NCBI GenBank assembly: GCA_036172665.1
Contig: CM069876.1
Span: 49,073,001-49,137,000 of the forward strand
DNA from: Prosopocoilus inquinatus
Taxonomy: Eukaryota > Arthropoda > Insecta > Coleoptera > Lucanidae
Length of the DNA stretch: 64,000 nt
Reading direction: 5' to 3'
Shown: positions 44,201-53,984 of the stretch, piece after piece
Layout: each line of letters begins with the position of its first letter
Numbering within the stretch: the stretch's first letter is position 1
Position numbers and translations under genes: made by a program
Notes under the pieces: model-generated
What the model saw: only the letters and a program-made list of their open reading frames with translations
What the model was told of the DNA's origin: nothing
Databases searched by the model: none

Positions 44201-47200
44201 TACCGGTTTCATAAACGAACTAAAGATTTTAAAATAAAAGTCACAGTCTGATGTCAAAACTAATGTAAAAACATATTTGTTTACACATCAGAATGTGACT
44301 TTTATTTTAAAATCTCGTTTAGTTCGATTATGAAACCGGCCTTTAACGTGTGTTCAAGCTTAAAGTAAAAGGTTTCATTTTCAAAGCTGACAATGGTTAT
44401 AATGCATTTTTTTAATGTTAACTGTCGAGTTAAGATTTTTTAGTTAAAAAAAAAAGTGACCAGTTGCAGTTAGTTCATCCCCAAAACACTACACAACCCA
44501 CCGCCAGTTGAAAAGAAATCGCCCTGTCAGATAACTTCCGGGGTTTGTGTTATTAAATGCGATCCGTGTATTTGGAGCCTGAATCGTTTCCGCGTGACCT
44601 GAAACGGCAAAAATAATTACGAACCCGACCTAGCTATATCACGTCCGCAAAAAAAAAATGTAATCTTGCGCAACAAAAATACCGTTAAGCGAAAAAGAGA
44701 ACGCATCGTTGTTGTTATGCAAATCCAAAAGGCGAGGTGAGGTGAGGCGCGACTGACGCGACGCGATGTCGTCATCGTGACGTGCACAGAAAAAAAAAAA
44801 AAACCAAATACAAAAAAAAAGAAATGCAACTCGCATGTAATTAGGAGACGCGTAAAATGAGACAGACGTGTAAGTTACTGACCGCGAATGACCTTCGGCC
44901 ATAAAACTTTTGCTTTTTGTATCTATATATACATGCAGGTGAGGTGCACTGGACCGTACCCTACTTTCTAAATCATCACAGAATCTGAAGACTTTACGAA
45001 CGATCCGGATGGCTTTTGGGAAAGTTTCAACGACTCCGGAGATGCTCTCGTTTAAATACTCGATTGTGATTAAAAAAAAAAAATGGAGTAATCGTACAGT
45101 CACCGCAAATCAGGGCCGACATACACGGACCACTTTTAATTATCTCTCAATCCAAGTTGAATTATTACTTTTAAATTTTTTGCTTAAGCAACGTTGAATT
45201 GACTTGAAATGGCCTTGAGTTGAGTTGGATTGAATTTAAAATTCTTTTTTTTTCGAAATTTCGAAGTTTATCATTTGTATTGAGTTTGACCACTTTCTGA
45301 GTCTTGACTTTTAATTCCTTTTTTGAGTTTTACTTTTACGTATAAGTATTTTTGTGTCTCTTAATTTCGCTTGTTTGAATCGAGTTTGGTATTCTCCGTA
45401 TATATATTTTTTTCCTTCCTTTAAGTTTTGATACAAAACAAATGTTTCAAGGACGCGCACCAGGTGTTCTTCCCCTTTTGGTCGGGCTCCTGGAGCTCCT
45501 AGAGAAGAAATTTGTCCACGAAAGTTTCAGGCATTTTCCCATAAAACCGAACGCCGCTCGCCAAAAAACAGTGTCGAACGTCGCCTGATCAAGATACACG
45601 CAGGAATGTCATTTTTTTAATGGTACACCCCGTGTTTTATTGCATTTTTGAATTCGCGAGCAAATTCTAGCCTGAAATCATGTGTCGCATGATGGGTCTA
45701 GCGCGAGTAGTTTCCGAGCCCTTCGTTCAAGGTCACCGAATCAACTCGGCAACCGCTTGTCGTAGACCCGTGTTGCGACACAACATTTCAAGCTAGAATT
45801 TGCTCGCGAATTCAAAAATACAATAATATGCAGAGGTTACGCTAAAAAAAGATGCAACCCGGGTTTCTATTTGGTTGAAACGATGTTCGCTTGTATTTTC
45901 TTTTGCAAGTGCCGTCCGAAATTCTGTTGGAGTGCGGTTTTTCTTCTGCATATCTTCGGTTGTTTTAGCCTAAAACGTTTTGCGATTGTTGTAACATAAA
46001 ACAACTGTTCCAAGGTCGCGCAGACGTTTTCTTTGCGTCTGTTGTTTTTTTCTTATTCCCGCTCTTATTTGAGGATCTAGGCAAAACGATGTACACAAAA
46101 GCTTACAAACAGCATCGAATGCAATTGAACATCGTGTCGTTTGAAGGTAAAATCTAGAATTTCTTTTTTTTTTTCATGGAACACCTTGTATATTATTGCG
46201 TTATTGAATTCGCGAGTAAATTCAAGCTTGAAATCATGTGTCGCATGATGGGTCTAGCGCGAGTAGTTTTCGAGCCCTTCGTTCAAGGTCATCGAATCAA
46301 CTCGGCAACCGCTTGTCGTAGACCCGTGTTGCGACACATGATTTCAGGCTAGAATTTGCTCGCGAATTCAAAAATACAATAATATGCGGGGGGTTTCGGT
46401 GAAAAAATTCAATTTCGGGTTTTGTTTTGATGAAACGATGTTCGGTTCAGTGGTGATCGCTGATCACGAATCGGTCACTGATCACGAACCGTCCTGATTT
46501 CAAAATAGAAAAAAAAAATTAAGTAATCAGTCACAGCAAATCAGGGCCAAAATACACGAACCACTTTTAGCCCTCTCCTAATCCAAGTTGAACAATGACG
46601 TTCAATGATGATCACTGATCACGAACCGCTTGAAAAGCAGTCGTCATACTCCACCGGGATTTTTTTCTCTAAAGAGAAACCATTATTTGTAAATTAATGT
46701 TTCTTGGTAAAGAAAAACAAATGATTACTCAGTCCGTCCATCCGAGTGAGTGTTCTCGATGAGGTGTTAACTTGTTCCACATCTTCTGGCGTTGTTGCTT
46801 TGCATATCAATCTGTTGGGTAACCTCTCGATGGTTGTTAAATAATTGAGTGCGAAGTGGTGAAACAATTGCTTTCGAGAAATTTCGTTTGCTCTTTCAAT
46901 TACGCCATCGCTCGCATCATCGCCTTTTAATAATAAAAAACAATCTCCAAGTCACCGTCGCGTCGCGTCGAAGAAAATCTTCCTCGTGCTTTGTGTTCTT
47001 TTTTCTGTCTTTTTTTTCCTTTCTTGAAATTAAAAAAAAATGTGTTCCTTGTCCTTTGTGATTTTTTTTACCTTTCTTGGTTTCTTGAAAATTATAAAAT
47101 TGTGTTCCTTGTCCTTTGTGTTTTTCTTTCTGTGGTTTTTTCCTTTCTTGAAAATTAAAAAATTGTGTTCCTCGTCCTTTGCGTTTTGTTTTCTGCCTTT

Positions 47201-50200
47201 TCTTCCTTTCATGAAAATTAAAAAATTGCGTTCCTTGTCCTTTGTGATTTTTTTAATCTTTTTTCCTTCCTTGAAAATTAAAAAAAAATTGTGTTCCTTG
47301 AGCTTTGCGTTTTTCTTTCTGTATTTTTTTCTTTCCTTCCTTTAAAATCAAAAATGTGGATTGTTTTAGAAGTCCTGGTTTTCACTAATTGCACATGTAC
47401 GAGATAATCTTTTTTTTTTAATCGTTTCGAATGATTTCTAATTGATTAGGAAATACGTGCGAATAATTAAGTAAGTGTGAAGTGGAGAAGTGGTCGCTTT
47501 CGAGAAGTTTTGTTCGAGGAAATGTTTGCTTGTTTTAAAAATTAATGGGGATTATCATCAGCTTTAGCAACTGCAAATGCGAAGAATTCATAATTAAAGT
47601 AACTTATCTATGTACAGGGTGTCATTTAACTTGAGAGTTTTTTTTTCTTCCTGTAGAACGACACATGGTCAATGATAATCGATTTACAAAAATGAAGATA
47701 AATAATAATAAAAGTTTTTCTTTCTAATAAGGGAGGATGTGGCTTTTAAAGTGTAGAATGGTACGTTACGAGTTTCACGCTAAAAATTAATTACTAATTA
47801 TTAATGCACCCAATATAAAAGAAACCTACCTTGGAAATTATTTCCAAGGTAGAAGATACCCATCCCTTTTCTTTTTCTACATATTTTACCCACATCGTCA
47901 CTTTCTACAAAAAAAAAAAAAAAAACTTCTCGAGTTAGGTTACACCCTGTATATACGAAATTCAGGCCCGGCGGAAGGCGGTAAGCAAGGCATAAGGACG
48001 TTGTAAATATGTTAATTAAAAAACGATTAAAGCGCAGTTTGAACAATCTCAAGGTCATCCACGCTCGATTCAACAACTGAACTCAACTTTATTTAACCTA
48101 GCAAAAATAATAATAATAATAGTAAAAAACAAAACATAAAAAAATTAAAACAAAAAGATTTGTAGACAAAAAGAAATAATAAAAAAAAATTAATGTCCAC
48201 CCAACCTAACTCCATTCAGTCCAAGTAAACAATTAAGAAAGAAAAACATTAAAAACAATGAAAAGTAAATAAATAATGTGAAAATGAAGTTCAACAAATC
48301 TCAAAGTTGCTTTTATTTAACTTAAGCAAAAAATATATATGTATAATAAAAAACAAAACATAAGAAAAAAATTAAAACAAAAAGCTTTAAAGTAGACAAA
48401 AAAAATTAAGAAGAAAAGTTTTTAATGTCCACCCAATTCAACTCAGCCTACCTTGATTCAACCCAAATAAAAAATGAAGAAAGAAGAAAATTAAAAGTTA
48501 ATAAACGTGAAAATGTAGCTCAATAAAGGGGGAGAGGAGGGTGCGGGCTGAGAAACTTGCAGTTACGTGATTCCTAATTTTTGCACCTCAATCTTTTTAG
48601 GGATGAAGGGCCAACTACCATGTCAAAGCCAATTAGATTGATTTGTTTTCTTTTTTTATTAACACTCCCCTTATGAGCTACCTTCAGATCGTATCTGATT
48701 GCAGTGGATACCTCGAGCATCCTCTGTACAGCCGTTTCAGCCCTATTTGGGGCTTCGTCAGCAGAAGCGTAGCTCGAGAGTTCCAAAATTTTCAAGTTCA
48801 AAATCTCAGAATCCATGTTGAAGGACCAATTTCAAGAAGAACGCAAAACATTGCAAACTGAGAACCAAAAGTGACAGCTCGAGGTGAAAACTCTTCAAAA
48901 GTCTTTAAAAAAATCGAACAGCGAAGCTCCAAGGAACAGCGAACAGCTAACAGCGAACGCTCCCAGTATTGCTCAGGCTTAGTATCTAAAAGGTGAAAAA
49001 GTTTTTTTTTTCTGGGGGTAGGGGGTCGTTAAATGATTAGAAAGAAGCCAACAACAAGGAAAAAATAAGAAACGAGAAACTCGTGCGAAATATCACAGCG
49101 GAAGTTGAGCAAACCGGATCAAAAAGCTCAGGGTCCTCGACGCAGGACCAAGTTAAGGAAGAGGGCGAAATTTCGCGTACTCAGAAACAAAATTGACAGG
49201 CCGAGATGGAAAGGCGACGGAAGTCTTCAAAAGTCTTTAAAAAATGGAACAGTCACCACACCAAAAACTTATTTTAATCAGAAACAGCAGCGCAAGCTCC
49301 AAGGATTGGTCAAGGTCTAGGATTCAAAATGAGAAATAACCGGGAGGTCATTAAATGATAAGGAGAAAGCCAGCAACAAGAAAAAAATAAAAGAGAGAAA
49401 CTCGTGCAGGGAAGTTGAGGAAGCCGAAGTAGAATCCATGATGAAGGACCGATTTAAGGACGAAAGCGAAGGAGAGTTTGCAAATTCAGAACCAAAAGTA
49501 ACATCCCAAGATGGAAGAGCGATTAAAATCTTCAAAAGTCTTTAAAAATTTGAACAGCCAACACCTTGCTTTAATCATTTGCAGCAGCGAATGCTCGAGG
49601 GATTGGTTAAGGCCTGAGGATTTAAAAGGCGAAAAGATTTTTTTTTTCTGGAGGGCGATCTCATTAAACGATAAGAAAGAAGCCAACAACAAGAAAAAAT
49701 AAGAAAAATGAAGCTCGTCGGAAGCTAAGCAGTCTGGAGCAAGAGCTCAGAATCCATGTTGCAGGACCAATTTAAGAAAGAAGGCGAGGCAAAAGAGATT
49801 ACTTGCAAATTCAGCAATTCAAGAGATCGAAGAGCAAATGAAGTCTTCAAAAGTCTTTTGAAAATTGCAACTGCAAAGCTTAATCACCTGCAGCAGCGAA
49901 TGCTCCAAGGCTTAGTCAAGGCATGGGATGTAAAAGGCAAAAGGATTTCTTTGTTGGGGAGCGAGGAAGGGGATTTATTAAATGATGAGGAAAAAGCCAA
50001 ACAACGGGGTTATTAAATGACGGAGAAAAAATAAGAAAAGTTGAGCCAACTGGAGGAAAAGCTAAGAATCCATGATGCAGGACCAATTTAAGGAAGAAGG
50101 CGATGGAGATTTTGCAAATTCAGAACCAACAGTGACTGCCAGAGATGGAAGGGCAATTGGGGTCTTCAAAAGTCTTTTAAAAATTTAACATCCACTACCA

Positions 50201-52475
50201 CTACCAAAAACTTACTTTAATCAAAAGTAGTAGCGAAAACTCCAAGGATTGGTTAGGAACTAAAAAGTGAAAAGTTTTTTTCTGTATTGGGAGGCCAATA
50301 AATGATGAGGAAGAAACCAACAATAAAGCAGCGAACACTCCAAGGATTGCTCAAGGGCTAGAATTTAAGAAATGAAAAGATTTTTTTGGGGGGCAATAAA
50401 TTATGAGGAAGAAACGAACAACAATGCAGCGAACGTTCCAAGGATTGGTTTAGGATTTAAAAGGTGAAAAGGTTTTTATTTTATTGGGGGACCAATAAAT
50501 GATGGGGAAGAAGCTAAGGACAAGGCAGACAACGGTCCAAAGATTGGTCAAGGTCTACGACTTAAAAGGTAGAAGGTTTTTTTTTATTTGAGGGCCAAAA
50601 AATGATGAGGAAGAAACCAACAATAAAGCAGCGAACACTCCAAGGATTGCTCAAGGGCTAGAATTTAAGAGGTGAAAAGATTTTTTTTGGGGGGCAATAA
50701 ATTATGAGGAAGAAACGAACAACAATGCAGCGAACGTTCCAAGGATTGGTCTAGGATTTAAAAGGTGAAAAGGTTTTTATTTTATTGGGGGACCAATAAA
50801 TGATGGGGAAGAAGCTAAGGACAAGGCAGACAACGGTCCAAAGATTGGTCAAGGTCTGCGACTTAAAAGGTAGAAGGTTTTTTTTTTTATTTGAGGGCCA
50901 AAAAATGATGAGGAAGAAGTCCAACAACAAGACAAAAACTCTCTAAAAATGGGATGGAAAGAAAAAAAGAACGTGGCAGTGAAAAATAATTAAAGAACAA
51001 AGAAAACTTCTTCGATTTTGCTTAAGCTGCTTGCTCTCTACTCCCAACGTTCAGTTCACCATTTTATTTTATTTTATTTTGAAACTAAAAATATACGCCT
51101 TCGGGTTTTCCCCGAATACTCGAAACGTGATTTTCCCAAGGCCTTTTAACCTTTTAACCTCAAGCCGCAAAAAATCCTCTCTGTTCTTGGCAATCGATTT
51201 AAACGATTTAAGTCGCAATCGCGTCTTTCCAAAGTTCGCAGCAATTTATTAATTTCGTCAGACTTGTTTGTCACCTTATTTACTACGAACGCAGTTCGGG
51301 AAAAGCAGATGGGAGGTCAACGAAGGTCGGTCAAAAAGATAACACACTTACTGGCGTATTGCAAAGAAAACATGACCGCAAAGCCGGCCATGATCGCCAT
51401 CAGCTGCCATACCCCGCTGTGACGGTTGCTTCTCTCTCTCGCCAGCACCTCGAAGAACACCACGTACAAGAGGGTGCCGGCGGCCATCCCCTGCAGGAAC
51501 ACCGACGTCACGTCGAGTTCCGCGGTTTCCGCCTCCGACAAAGCGATCCCCATTCCAATACCTAAATCAATCAACACGTTCGTTTTTTTCTTTTGCCCTT
51601 TTTTGGACATGGGGGGCTAAAGATTAAACAAACAAACCTAAGGGAGTGACGACAGCGAAAGTTCCTATGTACACCAAGACCAAGGCGCTCTTGGTTTTCG
51701 ACGTGACCAACTCGACCCCCACGCAAAATGCTATGACGAACTTGTGGGTGGCGATGGCCCCGAAGAGGTACCAAACCTTCTGGACGCTGTTTTCCAAACC
51801 CACGGCCAATCCTTCGAAGACGGCGTGGAAACTCAAGGCCAAAACAGCCAGGAGGCCGCTGAACGAATTCTTAATCATCTTTTCATCGAGATGAAGATGG
51901 CCGTGGTGATCGTGTTTAGGGGAATTGGGGGTGTGCTGCGACGAAGCAAGCAGGTCCTTGTTGGATTGGCTGATGCAACTAATACTGGTGTCGTCCTTGT
52001 TTAGGCTGACCCTGGGGATGCAGAGCGAGTCCCTCTGGGGACATCGCGATGAAAGGGAGCGTTGCAGGACGTCGTGCTGCAGCTTCCTGCCCAGAAACAG
52101 GTGGACGAGTTCCTCGATCATGTACACGAAGAAGAAGCCCAGGCAGAAGACGAGCTCAGACGCGGGGATCCCCTCGGGCAACACGGGGATCTTAACGGAA
52201 TCGTCCAGGCGGGCGAAGCCCTCTCTGACTTCCGGTTGCAAGTGGACGAAAGTCGTGAAGAGCAAAACCCCCCCGCCGAAGCACAGCAGCAACGAGATCA
52301 ACAGGTTGTTTTCGCTGTCCTTCTTCATCTTGAACAGCTTGGTCAGTTTGATGGGGGAAATCCCTATGAGGAATGAGCCGAGCCCCAGCACGGCCATTGC
52401 GACGATTTTTGCGATGATTAGGTCGTTGGTGCCCACCATTTTTAACGTGGTGGCAGTTTCAGTGTCGTCGTACAT
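41290..52475 (-). CDS. ZIP family zinc transporter (SLC39A1/2/3-like), three exons
   Basis: Moves zinc (and possibly iron or manganese) into the cytosol across a membrane. Exons on the minus strand: 52475-51638, 51561-51352, 41381-41290. They join in phase (TTA G|GT ATT and GCC A|CT GGT) to give 379 residues, normal for ZIP1-3. Helix IV carries the ZIP signature SFHAVFEGLAVGLE (His217, Glu221) and helix V has HKFVIAFCVGVEL (His244), the metal-site residues of the family. The loop before helix IV is His-rich (HDHHGHLH, 188-195). After exon 2 ends with LQYA, exon 3 adds a 29-residue tail starting GHEHGHSHGHD and ending SHDHSHFS, with eight histidines. The second intron is 9,970 bp and repeat-filled; the first is 76 bp. 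The ATG follows an A-rich context (GAAAAA-ATG). In ZIPs the C-terminus faces the extracellular or luminal side, so the tail may gather metal there; this is inference. Confidence 0.92.
42290..43720. repeat. T-rich, low-complexity block ending in a (TTA)n tail
   Basis: Very T-rich sequence with recurring phrases such as CATTTGTTT, TTTCGCATTTT and CGGGAGATTCATT. Its plus-strand open frames (up to 181 residues) are Phe-rich and lack start context and domains; they reflect base composition. The block ends at 43,680-43,715 with GGGTACAAATAAATTATTAT, a tail like that of the LINE at 14.1 kb, so a LINE or SINE 3' remnant may be present at its right end. It lies inside the large ZIP intron. Confidence 0.5.
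44191..44346. mobile_element. Palindromic MITE-like element
   Basis: The left arm CCTTTAGTACCGGTTTCATA, then AACTAAAGATTTTAAAATAA and AAGTCACAGTCTGATGT, is matched by the right arm ACATCAGAATGTGACTTTTA, then TTTTAAAATCTCGTTTAGTT and TATGAAACCGGCCTTTAA. Arms are about 60 bp with a short loop, so it forms a near-complete hairpin. It lies in the large ZIP intron. Confidence 0.75.
44350..45637. other. ZIP intron sequence
   Basis: No exon is supported. The segment at about 45,083-45,165 (AATCAGGGCCGACATACACG, CTCTCAATCCAAGTTGAA) is repeated in diverged form at 46,515-46,600, showing a second local duplication around the palindromes at 45.6 and 46.2 kb. Confidence 0.4.
45638..45826. mobile_element. 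Palindromic element, copy 1 (GAATTCGCGAGCAAATTC arms)
   Basis: The left arm TTTTTGAATTCGCGAGCAAA, then TTCTAGCCTGAAATCATGTG and GGTCTA, is matched by the right arm TAGACCCGTGTTGCGACACA, then GCTAGAATTTGCTCGCGAAT and TCAAAAATAC, in inverted orientation. Arms are about 55 bp; the centre holds GCGCGAGTAGTTTCCGAGCC. It is an internally deleted-type element without coding capacity. Confidence 0.75.
46191..46384. mobile_element. Palindromic element, copy 2
   Basis: The same element as at 45,638-45,826, about 550 bp downstream and in the same orientation. The central GATGGGTCTAGCGCGAGTAG and right arm are near-identical between copies. The left arm has a few more changes (GTAAATTCAAGCTTGAAATC). The flanks are also related (CACCCCGTGTTTTATTGC versus CACCTTGTATATTATTGC), so a larger segment was duplicated. 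Confidence 0.75.
46390..47027. other. ZIP intron sequence
   Basis: Contains the diverged copy of 45.1 kb sequence and several TGATCACGAA/TTCGTGATCA-type phrases near 46,450-46,630. No exon or RNA gene is supported. Confidence 0.35.
47028..47345. repeat. About 60-bp tandem repeat, five copies
   Basis: TGTGTTCCTTGTCCTTTGTG followed by a T-rich phrase and CTTGAAAATTAAAAAATTG recurs five times at 59-65 bp spacing. The 101- and 60-residue frames on the two strands are translations of this repeat (CSLSFVFFF-type) and are not genes. Confidence 0.85.
47346..47612. other. ZIP intron sequence
   Basis: AT-rich, no feature supported. Confidence 0.3.
47613..47951. mobile_element. MITE-like element with TACAGGGTGT termini
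   Basis: The left end TACAGGGTGTCATTTAACTT (then GAGAGTTTTTTTT) pairs with the right end AACTTCTCGAGTTAGGTTAC then ACCCTGTA in inverted orientation, giving imperfect terminal inverted repeats of about 35 bp around a 339-bp element. An internal hairpin (TACCTTGGAAATTATTTCCA then AGGTA) lies at 47,828-47,853. No coding capacity. Confidence 0.6.
48070..48475. repeat. Diverged tandem duplication of about 230 bp
   Basis: Two segments (about 48,078-48,240 and 48,305-48,470) share CTTTTATTTAACTTAAGCAAA-like sequence, AAAAAACAAAACATAA, ATTAAAACAAAAAG and TTAATGTCCACCCAA. Non-coding, in the ZIP intron. Confidence 0.65.
48685..48785. repeat. Third copy of the dispersed CTCGAG...CTGTTT repeat
   Basis: GATTGCAGTGGATACCTCGA, GCATCCTCTGTACAGCCGTT and GCTTCGTCAGCAGAAGCG match the pair at 5.55-5.80 kb in order and spacing. 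It marks a dispersed repeat family present on both sides of the window. Confidence 0.55.
48880..50930. repeat. Irregular tandem repeat field in the ZIP intron
   Basis: Units of roughly 80 and 230-300 bp share CTCCAAGGATTGGTCAAGGY, TTAAAAGGTGAAAAG, GAGGAAGAAACCAACAA and TCTTCAAAAGTCTTTAAAAA. The clearest direct duplication is 50,325-50,600 against 50,622-50,900, nearly identical at about 298-bp spacing. Small frames over this field are not believed. Confidence 0.75.
50931..51300. other. ZIP intron, proximal to exon 2
   Basis: AT-rich intron sequence with no supported feature. Exon 2 of the ZIP gene ends at 51,352 with the donor GTAAGT on the minus strand. Confidence 0.3.
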
Positions 52476-53480
52476 TTTTTCTTCTTGTAAATTTTCACTT
52501 TTTGTTTTATTATTTAAGCGTCATACTTTTTAGGAATATTCACCTTGCGACGGGGCGGTTTCCAAGTAAAAGGGGCAATCAAACTAGGCTGCTCAAGCAA
52601 AAAATGTAATGTTAAAATGAGAAGTTTCATTCGGAAAATAAAAATTCATTTGCGTCTTCAAAATTGGTGAGAAATTTTTTGTTCAATCACTCATGTGTCT
52701 GTTTGTGGTTATTTCGCTGACCTTTTACTTATTTCTTTTTAATTGATTCAGGCTTTCACTAGTCGTTCTTGTGGTTGTTGCGTGCTTAAAATAAGTGAGC
52801 TATGAGTAAACGCGCGTGCTTTTAAAAATGTTTAATAAAACAGGTCTTGGAATTTATTCTTTCAATTTAAAAAAAAAAAAATACGAAAGCGCTGTTTCAT
52901 TAAGTAAAGATTAGCAAAGTATCGCAATAAGTCAAGCGAATGTATGGGTGGTTTGGAACGAAAATGGCGGAATGTCAAAGTGCCAAAAAAAACCGAAGCG
53001 GGTGTAGTAGCACTTTGGAGCGAAAATGGCGGTACGTCAACGCCATGGATTCGTGATTACTTTTGACGTACGATAAGTTGTTGAATGTTCTCGTATAGAA
53101 ATGGGCTCACATTGTCTCCCAAAATTAAAAAAAAAGAAAGAAACGAAATTCGGAAACACGATATTTAAGGGAAAATGTAAAAGAAATATATAAAAGAAAA
53201 ATGTCCACAAAAAAAAAACATGTTCTTCATAAAAATGAAACTGCAATAAAGAATTAAACAGTCACGAACTTGTACTGTGTGTAATCTAGCAAATTATTGC
53301 AAATAATTAAGGACTAAATATTAATTTTAAAAAATAGTAATTGATAATTAACGCGAATTTGTACGCGGCCGATTCAAATTGCATTAGAAATTTAAAGCAA
53401 GTTTAAATTTGCCGCCCAAAATGTGGAGTCACAATGGCGGAAGTTATCGGTTGGTATAATCTAGGGACTTTATAATTAAA
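52476..53480 (-). promoter_or_regulatory. Upstream region of the ZIP gene with AATGGCGG motifs
   Basis: This is 5' of the ZIP start codon on the minus strand. Three plus-strand AATGGCGG sites (about 52,966, 53,025 and 53,432; contexts CGAAAATGGCGGAATGTC, CGAAAATGGCGGTACGTC and CACAATGGCGGAAGTTATC) match the ATGGCGG core bound by YY1/Pho-type zinc-finger proteins, often found close to start sites. A promoter here is inferred from position and motif repetition. No TATA box was identified. Confidence 0.35.
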
Positions 53481-53980
53481 ATTGTTTTAACTGAAAAGAA
53501 AAATATATTGAGACGTCCTTGATGGGTGCTATCTCCGAAAGAATTTTGTTGTTATGTAAGTCTAATATTAGTGACAAAATAAAAAGAGATAACCCACTTT
53601 TTTGCAGTCACCTTAATTCGGTTCCTTGTTTGTGTTGTGTGGAGGTCGAGATCGTTACATGATCTCTCCTGCTTCTTTTTTCTCTTTTTTTTTTTTAGTT
53701 AAATCTTAAAAATAGGTGATTGCTAAATTTCTGGAACACGCAGCAATGTTCAAACAAATTTAAAATTTAAGTACGCGCATTAAAGTAAAAAAAAAAAAAA
53801 TTTAACGAATTTTTCTTTTCATTTTAAGTAACAATCGATCACGGGGCAATTTTATTTTCAAAATGCCGCAAATGTCGAGGACTTTTAAATTTTGAAAGGG
53901 TAAACAATAAGATTCGATTGGAATTTCTACAAAAACGAAATGAGGAAACGAAAAGAAAATGGATTGTAATGAAATCGTTC
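53481..53980. other. Non-coding stretch
   Basis: AT-rich. No credible frame or RNA gene. Confidence 0.3.
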
Positions 53981-53984
53981 CCAT

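Noticed and set aside
47040..47345. 101-residue repeat protein (CSLSFVFFF units)
   Set aside because: A translation of a T-rich 60-bp tandem repeat within an intron of the opposite-strand ZIP gene.
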